From the NCBI RefSeq assembly GCF_022761035.1, contig NZ_JAKWJP010000003.1:372001-436000 (forward strand): a stretch of DNA of 64,000 bases, given 5' to 3'. Source of the DNA: Microbacterium sp. SS28 (GTDB lineage Bacteria; Actinomycetota; Actinomycetes; Actinomycetales; Microbacteriaceae). The notes under the pieces were generated by a model. That model had not been told where the DNA came from, did no database searches, and saw only the letters and a program-made list of their open reading frames with translations. Shown piece by piece: positions 29,601-38,300 of the stretch; the first letter of the stretch is position 1, and each line of letters begins with the position of its first letter. Position numbers and translations under genes: made by a program.

Positions 29601-32011
29601 CGATCGTCTACGGCATCGACGTGGTCCAGGCCGCGGCCGGGACGCCCGAGAACCCGGACGGCGTCTTCGCGCGCTACACACTCACGGACGACCTCGACTT
29701 CGGTGGAGCGATCGACGTGAACAGCGCATCGTGGTCGGTGGCGCGCATCCCGGCAGGACCCCTCCTGCCGCCCACGTCGGGTGACTTCGACCTCGGGACG
29801 AACAGCGCCTCGCTGGGCACCCACATCATCGGACCCGGAGTGACACACGCCTACACGATCACGGTCGTCGCCGAGATCACGGAGGACGGCTTCGTCGACG
29901 GTGTGCCGGTGCCGGGGCTCAACTGCTCGACGAGCCAGACGCCGACCGCGAGCGGGTTCCTCAACACCGCCACGATCACGGCCGGACTGCGGCCCGCGAT
30001 CGTGGATTGGGACTGCGCCGAGCCGATCTTCCCGACGATCGTGAAGACGGGAACCGGCAGCACGCAGCAGGCCGACGGCTCGTGGGACATCACCTACGAC
30101 GTGACGGTGTCGTACCCGAACACGGCGCAGTCGCCGCGTCCGGAGTCCCTGGCCTTCACTCTGACGGACGCCCCGGACCTCCCGGCCGGCGTGACGCTCA
30201 AGCCGGGCACATCGTGGACCGCTTCGGCGACGAACGGCGGACCGCTCACCAACCCGACCTGGGATGGAGTGGCTCCGTGGACACTCGTCGAGGACGGCGA
30301 GCTCACGCTCGACCCGGAGTCGCCGACACTGCCGTCGTACACCTACGAGGTGTCCGCCACGGTGGTCGTCCCGACGCCGCCCACCGAGCCGCTCGCGCCC
30401 TGTGCTGACGCGGATGCCACAGGCATCGTCGTCCTCAACGAGGCGACTGTGACCTCGGGTGCCTATGTCGCCTCCGATGAGGGCTGCGACGTGGTGCAGT
30501 ACGACGACGTCAAGATCGTGAAGACGTCGAGCATCCCGACGGGTCAGGCGGTCGCAACCGGCGACACGTTCGACTACATCCTGACGGTGACGAACACGGG
30601 AACCTCGACGGCGACGAACGTGGTGGTGACGGACAACTCGCTCAACACCCGCCTGGAGGTGACCGGCGTCGCGATCACCGGCGGCACGGGCGCGGACGAC
30701 CTGACCGTGGGCAATGCCATCAAGGTCCAGTTCGATTCGCTCGGCGTGGGGCAGGTTGCGACGATTCGCGTGACGGTGAAGTTCCTGCCGTCGAACACGA
30801 CTCCGGTCACGAAGGTCAACCCCGGAGAGGAGCCTCCTCAGCCGGGAGCTCCGCTGGAGAACCTCCACAACGAGGCGTGCGTCGACGCGGACTTCAACGC
30901 CGACACGACCAACGACTGCGACGTCGAGGACATCCCGACGAAGGACATCACAGCGGCCGTCTACGCGACGTGCCTCAGCGACGCTCCTCTCCTGGGTTGG
31001 GTCGTGCGCAAGTCCGAGGCCCTGCGCAACGAGCCGATCTCGTTCCTCTGGACGCCGGCGGCCGGTGCTCCGGCTGACGTCGACCCGGCGAGCGTCGAGC
31101 GGACGATCCCCGGCGGCACACTGATCGGCGGAGACATCGTCGAGTGGCCGGGCACGGTGTTCACCCCTGGTGGCATCGCGATCGACTACCCGGGCTGGCG
31201 GCCGATCGTGGCATCCGACATCGTGCCTGGATCCGACCCGCTCGAGTTCTACCTGCCCGGGACGAACACGGTCATGACGCCGGAGCAGCGCGCGCTGTAC
31301 ATCTTCAACGGCCTGATCCTCGACCCGAGCGAGCTGGACTACAGCTGGCGGGATAACACGAACGTGACGCTGTCGGTCAACCCGACGCTGCAGTTCGAGG
31401 TGGAATACCCGCCGGCGACGCCCGAGTGCTTCCAGGCGCGTCACTCCGACGTCCAGATCGTCAAGACGGCAAGCGTGGAGAAGACCGAGCCGGGCAAGTC
31501 GTTCAACTACACCCTCGAGGTCGCGAACGTGAGCGACGACTCGGCGGCGGCGGGCGTCGTCGTGACGGACGTGATCCCGGCCGACCTCAAGATGACGAGC
31601 ATCACGTGGCCGACGGGGACGTTCCCGACATGGCAGAGCTGCGAGGTCACGGGTGAGGATGCCGCCGGCTACGGTGGAACCCTCGTCTGCGATCTGTTCG
31701 GGCCGCTCATGCCGATGAACGCCGAGCGCGGCAACTCCGAGGCGCCCGACATCACCGTGACGGTCATGGTCAACCCGGCGTCCAAGGCGAGCGTGATCAC
31801 GAACGTCGGCGTCGTGGATTACTACACCTTCGGGGACCCGGAAGACACGGGTCGCGATGCCGATGACGCGACGGTGCTCCTGTCCGGCCTCCCGGTGACG
31901 GGCGGATCCGTGGCGCTGCCTCTGCTGCTCGTAGGGTTCGCGGCACTGCTCGGCGGTGCGACGGTCCTGATCATCCGCCGGCGGCGGGGAGAGACTCGGG
32001 CCCGAGTCTGA
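20648..32011 (+). CDS. Giant LPVTG-anchored surface protein 1 with vWA head and DUF11-like stalk
   Basis: About 3787 residues, extracellular and wall-anchored. Order: long basic n-region with RHRWY; signal helix cleaved after AMA at about 64; Thr/Pro/Glu-rich linker (65-145); a SpaA-like domain; a von Willebrand A domain (about 330-545) with MIDAS residues Asp341-x-Ser343-x-Ser345 and Asp462; about eight prealbumin/SpaA-like domains (to about 1520); 12 repeats of about 130-180 residues of the type dGtWtIxYxVxVtN; a DUF11 domain; the Cys-flanked anchor-proximal domain; a last DUF11; LPVTG at 3748-3752; membrane helix; RRRRGETRARV tail. ATG 20648 has GAGAGG 10 bp upstream; ATG 20666 (matching giant 2) and GTG 20615 are alternatives. 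Likely a ligand-binding adhesin held out on a stalk. Confidence 0.88.
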   Translation: MATGNFMSGVLGGQNQGRSGLRRSMRQERERQRKLTLRHRWYAGGIATLLTGALIFTGVGPAMAETTTPTPTPSTSEEATTPDESTAPDESTTPDESTTPAETETTPPASEEQTTPPAEDDTEAAPEDDAEPTDPAARTFEANSLVAEEDGLVSVLALGSGQGAPPVGAPAANEVLITIKKAGNRTGAEAIGALAGATFGAFEATGLNTGVAAVATATCVTDAAGTCWMVIPTRGAGQGATNSGYYVKEITPPVGYRVLDTLTYSADGLSVSGTTPYSFYTSQVGAGRTQAQRTFALPNATTPQLDAGGNNMRQTTGTWANALINPTIPAQCGLNVALLVDLSSSVNAVSGGQQAVRDSATAVVDALTGTPSQVAIHTFGTLSPALNPTANPDVPGFPGQGKNSNVGLQSVATSGAAAFIRAKAQNLTTSGLPATQYTNWDQGLWLLQPLAANLDAVIVITDGMPTRYGPNAVSSGAAFTRFIEMENAIASANTIKQAGARIISVGVGNGASGSGSFNLQAISGPTANSDYYQVGWTELAAQLKALAEANCTGTVNVVKQVIPAGGAWADRDEVAGWGFTGTTTGPNVRIDSPSTPTFGTSASGVTGATGVLGFRSNFGTGTTPDNRRLSVTEADPADYNLVPWTSANGAHTNGDYARCTSSAAPNTPLDITNIVSASNPGFIVDPVNNATVSCTVVNQRVDQSAQLRVDKIWRIDTNGDGTYEQTTLPNVAQTLIPGLSANLVLSGNAGIGAGPWGFGQTYSNLAVNSTVGISEEVNGLPVLCTNTATYAPALSGGNTTLTKSTTEGVNVVTLTNTVSCTTQLTLVKTATGPTPPPLTDWTLDAIAPSGALPGPLGGSGTAAATAPITSNVVYPLKETANTVAAQGYRQRWNPSLQDQWSANQAAGATGSWVCVQATSVTNGVPTWAANQYDGRNGGVTAPTGSWVKCEAINDPKPTLQLVKKVSLNGVETVVPVGTGNWTLGADWAPLTSGQAGGADGITPNPLTQSPDPVTGVAGFAATIVSSGNFTLTETGTTNGYTNGTSYSCSINGGPATTVALGGILTLTTGQAAVCTIVNTRLTGTLAIVKAIDNPQAVQAGKVFNGTYTCNDSNPQSAGTWTRTGAGAATLTPTTGSLQIPSGTQCTIAEVPSTPTGGLVDTSWQWGAATYDQPPFIVANSTVTGTVTNHATRVTGSITVTKNIAGTPAAFSGTFTGNWSCVYPLNAADNTSGTWSVVFTGGVGAATTYTGPRTQIPLTSQCTVTENTGASLPGFTDPSYTWASNVVSPSTATTVSSAQTPVAFTVTNTAQRSSLQLSKIVLNPNGGTAGSTDWNQKLTATGTTGGPLLFDHLQTRFVAPGTYTLAEINQLTGYTQTGLTCSVGTLVGAVVTVAPGQAAACTFTNTDVAPTLTLVKKVDNDNGVGSSFADEWTLSATPDDVGAPAISGKGSPADQLEASISGPVSGQVEYTLAESNGPSGYTEGTWSCYVTGTDDEYPMETANSLVPEVGTNVTCEITNTAIPAEGTIVKRIADGYPRQNADGTWTIVYEVIVTNNSTTSTFFYDLEDTLMFGGGITPDLSTSTWQGPVGGVQPFDSLTETFATNASIPANLTHTYTVTVNAAIADGTEDGQTWQCSTVKPTPAAGGFLNSATMSVEGEEDVTVYECDPPVFPGVAKIGTNPATQNPDASWNISYTVTLTNPSSTIPLQAALTDTLPAAPSGWTLAGGQWTVTPVAGAPIDPTPVGGWTPGTHTIWSTSTAPASVLPPLASYSYTISGILTPGLAATPIGDCEANGGFKNKATVTSGEIVRDAEGCVTVVLPPVTVVKSNAGVVTQTSPTTWQIDYSVSVTNASTRATVYTLTDTPAPGAGWTADPASGWIPVATPGQPATPSAVTPAPIAANTTHTFLYRMIVTRDAAVTSPSLVCDLTDGGGFFNRATVFFPGGPQNGVSDTGCATPGTPTVEKTGKTATVNPDGTWNISYEVIVGNTSGKTLFYTLTDTPPAAPAGTTITDWAVTGPGASATWPTPNVIASQQIPTATNHTFTITAKLAFTGAVTPVASACGEGSGTGIAVVNLATVTNGIAPDTDDGCTSVNPLPVTIEKTFVSATQNADKSWTVAYTVKVFGPTEGTTTYRLTDTPVFASGQGVTFTGLSWTGQTNGSSPTAPAVLQPGAPISTGQTHTYNVTATATVNVPAGVSLNPCVPGVSGPFYNTALVTYPGGSAPANACGVPASPTVTKTAPANAVQEAGAWVLTYTVTVSNPSATTQVAYTLTDTPMAPLPAGATLATPWVVSGPAALAGGTFVPAAPAWNGGANTTVGTGTLLPNTSHVFTVRSTVDLATETVKEDLVCGQSSTSGDGFWNSTSVSNGVATVNAEACTSITPTPLSIAKSDGTVVQLEDGSWQIDYTIQVTNQAFTSTTYTLTDLPAPGSGWTWNQAGSSWRDPADRSQEVPAPAANTPIAAAVSVDAPTVHTYVYRVIVTRDGAVETPSTTCEPRVGGAFYNNASIAYPGGTATDYGCAQPASPSVLKTDLPSTFDAATGRWTVSYRVQVTNGTGIQLAYTLDDAPSAPPAGATPVGAWSATGPDITGGVAGVDEGTLAGWTGTGTVATGLISTAATHTYTVSRQFTIGSSASPAPLTCQSEAGGFRNLAIVDNGVIPDEDDACATIVRPAVSITKSVSSTVQNDDGTWTITYAVSVKNSSTTLPAQYDLTDTLVFGGGIDIDTTGDGRPSWTGPTSGQFPEGTVSSTLATGRVVAANGTDVYTVTANAHITPESWTDPDAELTCQPEGSLDAGGFLNTATVVAAGQPPLTADACSTPDIPTVAKQGLAASQDENDPDKWTVTYRITVTGGDYPSFYRLTDDPGYPAGVTLLAGTAQREGTPDVLPIGDGLPFPALPVALAANEVQTWIVTWQVSILGELDPAVTECQTTSAGDSFYNLVGLYQGEDKISERDTCIPVDTRAYPSMNKTVTSVTQNADGTWTIVYGIDVVQAAAGTPENPDGVFARYTLTDDLDFGGAIDVNSASWSVARIPAGPLLPPTSGDFDLGTNSASLGTHIIGPGVTHAYTITVVAEITEDGFVDGVPVPGLNCSTSQTPTASGFLNTATITAGLRPAIVDWDCAEPIFPTIVKTGTGSTQQADGSWDITYDVTVSYPNTAQSPRPESLAFTLTDAPDLPAGVTLKPGTSWTASATNGGPLTNPTWDGVAPWTLVEDGELTLDPESPTLPSYTYEVSATVVVPTPPTEPLAPCADADATGIVVLNEATVTSGAYVASDEGCDVVQYDDVKIVKTSSIPTGQAVATGDTFDYILTVTNTGTSTATNVVVTDNSLNTRLEVTGVAITGGTGADDLTVGNAIKVQFDSLGVGQVATIRVTVKFLPSNTTPVTKVNPGEEPPQPGAPLENLHNEACVDADFNADTTNDCDVEDIPTKDITAAVYATCLSDAPLLGWVVRKSEALRNEPISFLWTPAAGAPADVDPASVERTIPGGTLIGGDIVEWPGTVFTPGGIAIDYPGWRPIVASDIVPGSDPLEFYLPGTNTVMTPEQRALYIFNGLILDPSELDYSWRDNTNVTLSVNPTLQFEVEYPPATPECFQARHSDVQIVKTASVEKTEPGKSFNYTLEVANVSDDSAAAGVVVTDVIPADLKMTSITWPTGTFPTWQSCEVTGEDAAGYGGTLVCDLFGPLMPMNAERGNSEAPDITVTVMVNPASKASVITNVGVVDYYTFGDPEDTGRDADDATVLLSGLPVTGGSVALPLLLVGFAALLGGATVLIIRRRRGETRARV
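20891..20944 (+). repeat. Three 18-bp tandem repeats encoding PDEST-x
   Basis: Three consecutive 18-bp units (20891-20908, 20909-20926, 20927-20944) encode PDESTA, PDESTT, PDESTT in the linker after the signal peptide of giant 1. The last two units are identical, so copy number could vary by slippage without breaking the frame. Confidence 0.7.
25221..30495 (+). repeat. Twelve DUF11-like stalk repeats of giant protein 1
   Basis: Twelve diverged units each begin with a K(T/S) strand and carry the pattern x-GxWxIxYxVxVTNxS, then YxLTDTP, and end GG(F)xNxAxV. One 33-bp DNA stretch (starting near 25261 and again near 29579, coding QNADGTWTIVY) is identical in the first and eleventh units, which points to recent duplication or gene conversion. 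Confidence 0.75.
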
Positions 32012-32016
32012 GGTGA

Positions 32017-32047
32017 CGGAGGGAGGACCCCTAGGGTTCTCCCTCCG
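32017..32047 (+). terminator. Terminator after giant protein 1
   Basis: CGGAGGGAG (32017-32025) pairs with 32039-32047, and the inner ACCC/GGGT extends the stem to about 14 bp with a CTA loop. It begins 6 bp after the stop. Confidence 0.7.
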
Positions 32048-32074
32048 CACCCCGACTCGCCCGAAAGACGCGGA

Positions 32075-32101
32075 CGGGCGCCACACGGGTGGTGGCGCCC
32101 G
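32075..32101 (+). terminator. Second stem-loop between giants 1 and 2
   Basis: CGGGCGCCAC (32075-32084) pairs perfectly with 32092-32101 around a 7-nt loop, about 80 bp before the giant 2 promoter. Confidence 0.5.
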
Positions 32102-32182
32102 CCCTCGGTTCTCCGGGGCCGGGGCGGAGATCGCCTGACACCGGGTCGCGCGGGACACGGCATCCGGTTTTCATCCCGTTGC

Positions 32183-32211
32183 TTGACGCCTCGACACGCG
32201 GGGTCTACGTT
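32183..32211 (+). promoter_or_regulatory. Promoter of giant surface protein 2
   Basis: TTGACG (32183-32188) and TACGTT (32206-32211) are 17 bp apart, the same hexamers as for giant 1. Flanks match too: CTTGACGCC in both halves of the comparison and CTACGTTC. Confidence 0.65.
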
Positions 32212-32226
32212 CGCCCTGGGGGAATA

Positions 32227-32269
32227 AGACCGCGCTGAGATCTGGGGAAAGATTTCACCGGCGCGGTCT
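32227..32269 (+). promoter_or_regulatory. Leader stem-loop of giant 2 mRNA
   Basis: AGACCGCGC (32227-32235) pairs perfectly with 32261-32269; the 25-nt loop holds TCTGGGGAAA. A pyrimidine run TCTCTCTT overlaps the stem's 3' end, so it could act as an attenuator. A related CCTGGGGGAA word lies just upstream at 32215-32224. Confidence 0.5.
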
Positions 32270-32328
32270 CTCTCTTGGGGACCTTCAATCGGGGTCGCTC
32301 TGCAGTCGTAGTCGACGAGGGTGAAGTC

Positions 32329-35300
32329 ATGAGTGTTACTTGGGGTGCGTCCGACGCTGGGCGCAAGGGGATCCGTCGGAGTATTCGCGAGGCGCGTGAG
32401 CGTGAACGGAGCCTCATCCTCCGCCACCGCTGGTACAGCGGAGTCGTGGCATCGCTGCTCGCGGTGACCCTATCGTTCGCCGGAATGGCGCCCGCCAGCG
32501 CGGAGGAGGTGGCTCCCGCGCCGGACACGGCGACGAGCGAGACGCCCGCCGCGAGCACGGCGGACGATCCGCCCGCGCCCCCCGCCGAGACCGCGGCCGA
32601 CGCTCCGGCTGACGCGCCCGCGGAGAGCGACTCCGACGCGTCGACGGCCGACGCGGCCGAGACGGCGCCCGACACCGGCAAGGATGCCGGCAGCACGGGC
32701 GCCGACCAGCAGAGCCTCGCGGCGCCGCTCATCGCGGCCGCGGTCGTCTGCGGGACGGCCTGGCCGGTCGGGTCATCCCCGTTCCCCAACTTCGAGATCG
32801 ACGGCAACCTGTGCGTCAACACCGTGCCGCTCCTGGACTGGGAGAACGCCGGGTCACAGCCGGTCACGAACGACGGCTACAGCGACTCGACGCAGTGGAC
32901 GCAGGGGGCCAAGGAGGACAACTGGGCCTGGAGCGGCGGTCAGACCGGCGGAAACGGCACCGCGCCCGACAAGACCGACATCGGAAACGTCTACGCCTTC
33001 ACTCAGACGGTGGCCGGTCACGTCTACGCCTATCTCGGATTCGAGCGGGCCAAGAACAGCGGCTCGGTCTCGTACCACGTCGAGCTGAATCAGAAGCCGA
33101 ACCAGTTCGGCCCCGTCCCCAACCGCACGGTCAACGACCTGCGTCTGACGATCGAGCAGACCGGCAGCAACACGATCTCCCTCATCGGTGCGGACAAGTG
33201 GAACGGCTCGGCTTGGGTGTCGCTGGGCAACCTCTCCGGGTTCGTCGGTCAGGTGAACCAGGCCGGCACGACGAATCTCTCCGGGGCCGCCCTGGCGACG
33301 GGTGAGTTCGCCGAGATGGCGATCGACCTGACGGCGCTCTTCGGCGACACGGGATGCAGCGGGAATTACGGCGTGCTCAACGTGCGCTCGAGCTCGTCGC
33401 CTGAGGACACGTCGTCGCTCGCCGACTGGATCGCGCCCGTCAACCTCAACGTCCCCTCGACGTGTTCGACGCTGACGATCCTCAAGACCGACATGGCCGG
33501 CACCCCGCTCGCGGGCGCAGAGTTCACGATCGCGCCGAACCCTGCCACGGGCACAGGCTCGACCACGGGCACGAGCGACGCGACCGGCAAGATCGTGTTC
33601 AGCGGGAACGTACAGCCGAGCAAGACCTACACGATCACCGAGACGAAGGCGCCGGTCGGATACCTGCTGCCCGCCGATGTCACGGAGGACGTGACGTTCG
33701 GCGCGACCGCGGAGTCCAAGACGGTGACGTTCAAGGATCCGCTCGGCGAGGCGACTTGGCTCAAGCACGACGGCGACGGCCAGCTCCTGGGCGGCGCGAC
33801 CTTCCAGCTCTCGGCGACGGGCGGCGCTGCCGCCGCCGCGCCGTGGGCGAGCGGGTTCCCGAAGACCGTCGCCGACAACGGCCTCAACGACGCTGATCCC
33901 GTCGCGGGGCAGATCAAGGTCGTGAACCTCCCGACCGGCTCCTACTCGGTGACCGAGACTGCGGCACCGACGGGCTACATTCTGAACGCCTCGCAGACGC
34001 GAACCTTCACGATCTCGCAGGCGTCGCAGGCGCCCGCGATCTCCACGGCCTTCGTCAACATCCCGTACGCGACCGTCACCCTCACGAAGGACTGGGTGAA
34101 CGCGTTCACGGGCGACAAGGCCGATCTGTCGATCAGCGGCGCCGCCTCGGGCACTGCCACCTCCACCGCTCCCGTCGACGGCCCCGTCGTCACCGTGAGT
34201 GTCGCGCCGGGCGCGGGCCTCAGCCTCGCCGAGGTGCTCGGCGGAGCGAACACGGGCACCTACACCTCCGTCCTCACGTGCGTCGGCGCCGCGGTCTCGG
34301 GCAACACGGGTCTCGCGGGCTCTATCGTCGTGCCGGCCTACCCTGCGTCGAAGGCGGGCGTGCAGTGCACGTTCACGAACACCGCAGTCGAGCGCACGAT
34401 CACGGTCAAGAAGACGTGGATCGACGCCGTCGCCGGCGACAAAGCCGTGCTGAACGCGGGTCCGACCGCGAGCGCGACGAACCCGAAGACCTCGATCGCG
34501 ACGCAGCCGAACCTCGTCGACAACACCAATGTCGCGACCGTCACGGTGCGCGTCGGTGACACCGTGACCCTGTCCGAGACGCTCGCCGGCAATGGCAACG
34601 TCGGTTCGTACGGCACGTCCTACTCCTGCACCGACCAGGCGCAGACGAGCGGAACGACGCTCTCGTTCGCCTTGAAGGTGCCCAACCAGAACGTCACGTG
34701 CACCTTCACCAACACGGGCCAGCGGGCGACCGTGAAGCTTCAGAAGAACTGGGTCGGCGCGTTCAAGGATGACGAGGCGCACCTCGCCATCTCCGGCGCC
34801 GCCGCCGATTCCGACCTGTCGGTCGCCTCGGGCGTCGACGGAGTCGACGACACGTTCTCGCAGGTGACGGTCAACGTCGGGCAGAAGGTGACTCTGTCGG
34901 AGTCGATCGTCGACGCCGACAACACCGGTCGCTACACCTCGACCTGGTCGTGCGACAACGGCACGAGCGGCTCGGGGCGCAGCATCCCTGAGATCACCGT
35001 CGCCGGCTCGGTGACCTGCACCATCACGAACACCGCCAAGACGATCGACGTCTCGGTCGGGAAGATCTGGAAGGACGCGTTCGCGAACGACTCCGCAAAC
35101 CTCTCGATCAACGGACAGGGCGGCGTCGCGATCGCGAACGGCAGTGCGCTCCAGACCATGCCGAACGTCGTGGTCAGGACCGTCCGCGTCGGCGAGCCGG
35201 TGACCGTCGTCGAGACGCTCGGCGACAACACCGGCACCTACACGACGACGGTGGACTGCACCGGCGTCGCCGAGAATGTCGACGGCCGCACCGCGACCTT

Positions 35301-38300
35301 CACCGCCCCCGGCGGTGACGTCGTGTGCACCTACACGAACGAGGCAGTCAAGCACGACGTCACACTCGTGAAGAAGTGGGTCGACGCGCTCCAGGACGAC
35401 AAGGCGACGATCAGCCTCGGCGGCACGACCGACGAGTCGACCGCGAGCGCGGTATCGCCGTTCACAGACAGCGCGAACGCGGTCACTCGGAGCATCCGCG
35501 AGGGCGACACCGTCGCACTGTCGGAGACTCTGAATCCGGCGAACGCGGGGACGTACGGCTCCGTCCTCACGTGCACGCCCGGGGCGTCGTTCACGGGCAG
35601 CAACCGCAGCCACACGCTCACCGTTCCTACCTTCGACGTGACGTGCACGTACACGAACACGGCCGACACCGTGACGGTGTCGCTCACGAAGCACTGGGTC
35701 GACGCGTTCGCCGCGGATCAGGCCGGCCTCAAGATCGAGCGTGGTGCGCAGACGATGACCGCCGGAACGTCGACGGCGAGCGACGTGCCCGACAAGACGA
35801 TCTCGGCGGTCGTCCGCGTCGGCGACAAGGTCGTCCTCTCCGAGGCGTTCGACTCGCAGAACACCGGCGCCTACTCGACCAGCTGGGTCTGCACGGGCGG
35901 CGCCACCCCTGGCGCGAACGCACTCACGACGGCTGAGCTCACCGTCGGCGCAGGCGGCATCAGCTGCACCGTGACGAACACGGCGAAGAAGATCACCGTG
36001 ACCGTCGACAAGCAGTGGGCAGGCGCCTTCGTCGGAGACGACGTCACGGTCGACGTGAACGGCACGACGGGCGGATCGGATGCCGGCACGACGAACCAGC
36101 TCGACACGAATGTGGTGGTCAAGCCGGTCCGCATCGGCGAGATGGTCTCGATCTCCGAGACCCCGACGGCCGGCAACACGGGCGTCTACGACGCGGAGTG
36201 GAAGTGCGGTCCTGAGGGCACGTACGTCGACGGTGCCGCGGTCCCGCCCTTCAAGGCAGCGGTGGACATCACCTGCACCTTCCAGAACACGGCGCGCGAG
36301 CGCACCGTCAAGCTCCAGAAGCAGTGGGTCGACGCGATCCAGGGCGACACCGCGACGCTGTCGATCGACGGCGGCCCGGGTGTCGTGAGCACCGCCAACG
36401 GCCAGGCGGGCTCGTGGGTCGACCCCCTGAAGTTCGCGACGGCGAGCGTCCGGATCGGCGAGGTCATCGACCTCGACGAGGTGCTCGACGCCAAGAGCGG
36501 CAGCATGTACGACTCGAGCTACTCGTGCATGCCGGGCGGGGTCGTCGCACCGGGCACGGGCACGGGCACGGGCTTCGAGATCACCGTCACGTCGGGTGCG
36601 GGCGACATCGTCTGCACGTTCACGAACTCGAACAGCCGCGGCCAGATCACGCTGCTCAAGACGGTCGTCAAGAACGACGGCGGCACCGCGGCCGACACGG
36701 CGTGGACGCTCAACGCGACGGGGATCGTGACGGCATCGGGCGTCGAAGGCTCCCCGGCGGTAACCGACGCCTTCGTTCCGGTCGGCACGTACGAGCTCAC
36801 CGAGACGGGCGGCCCTGCGGGCTACCTCCAGACGGGGCTCGAGTGCGCGGGCGGCATCTTCACGGCCGCCGCTGCGGGCAAGCCCGCGACCGTCACCGTG
36901 GCCGCGGCATCCCACGTCGTCTGCACCTTCACTAACGACGACGTCGCGCCGAAGCTGACGCTCGTCAAGAAGGTCGTCACCACGGGCGGCGGCGTCAGTG
37001 GCGCGACGGACTGGACGCTCACGGCGACCGGGCCCACGGCCTGGACCTCCGCGACGAGCGGCACGGCGGCTCAGGCGACGACATCGACGCAGGACGTCAA
37101 GGCGGGCGCGGGATACGCGCTCACCGAGAACGGCCCCGCGGGCTACACCGCCGGCTCGTGGTCGTGCGACACCGCGGGTGTCCTCGCCGGCAGCACCGTC
37201 ACGCTCCCGCTCGCGGCGAATGTCACGTGCGAGATAACGAACACCGCGATTCCGGCATCGGGCACGCACGTCAAGACGGTCGACAGCGTCTCGCAGGACT
37301 CCAACGGGGTCTGGACGATCGTCTACAAGATCGTCGTGACGAACACGTCGGTCGCCTCGACGCTGACCTACGACCTGGACGACTCGCTGCAGTTCGGCGA
37401 CGGCGTCGAGGTTCAGGATGCCTCGTGGACGGGTCCGTCCGACGCGGTCCCGGTCCCGTTCGACACCGAGTGGTCGACGATCCTCGCGAACGACGTCCAG
37501 CTGACCACGGCGGCGGGGACCCACACCTACTGGGTCACCGCACACGCGACGGTCGCAACTTTCCCCGGCGCTCAGGACACATGGCAGGACTGCGTCCTGC
37601 AGCCGGGCGAAGAGGGGACGGGCTTCCTGAACTCCGCCCTGCTGACGATCGGGCGCGTCCCGGCCGAGCAGACGGCGTGCGATGAGCCCGAGTTCCCCAG
37701 TGTCGTGAAGTCGGCGGCGACGCCGACGCAGGACCCGGCCACCGGCAACTGGACGATCGGCTACACGATCGACGTGACGACGACGGGCTCGGCGGCTGAC
37801 GGCGACCCGGCGGTCTACACGGTGGTCGAGGATGCGCTTCCGGTCGCTCCGGCGAACTGGTCGCTGGTCGGCGGCACGTGGCACGTCACGAGCGGCGCGG
37901 GAACACCCGCCCTCGACGTCAATCTGGCGCCCGGTGAGCGGCAGCTCTTCGCCGGCTCGATCCCGGCGGGCTCGCACTACACCTACACCGTGACCGGCGT
38001 GCTCGACCCGAGTGCGGGTGCGGGAGCCCTGGGCGACTGCGACGAGCAGGGTGGACTCGTCAACGAGGCCACCGTGACATCGGGCGCCGCGAGCGACGAC
38101 GACGACGCGTGCGTGGAGATCACGCCGCCGCGCGTCTCGATCACGAAGACGGTCACAGATGTCGACCACCTGGTCGGCGGCCTCTGGCAGGTCGTCTACG
38201 ACATCGAGGTGAAGAACTCGACGGCGCTGACCGCGAACTACAGCCTGACGGACGACATCGAGTTCGGCGGCGACATCACGGTCCTTCCGGCGTCTTCATG

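Noticed and set aside
26846..32158. Long antisense open frame of about 1770 codons opposite giant gene 1, and similar ones at 32854-38169, 6821-11101 and 1611-4649
   Set aside because: They are Arg/Asp/Val-rich shadow frames caused by the strong third-position G/C bias of the real genes; none has a credible start, domain or ribosome site.
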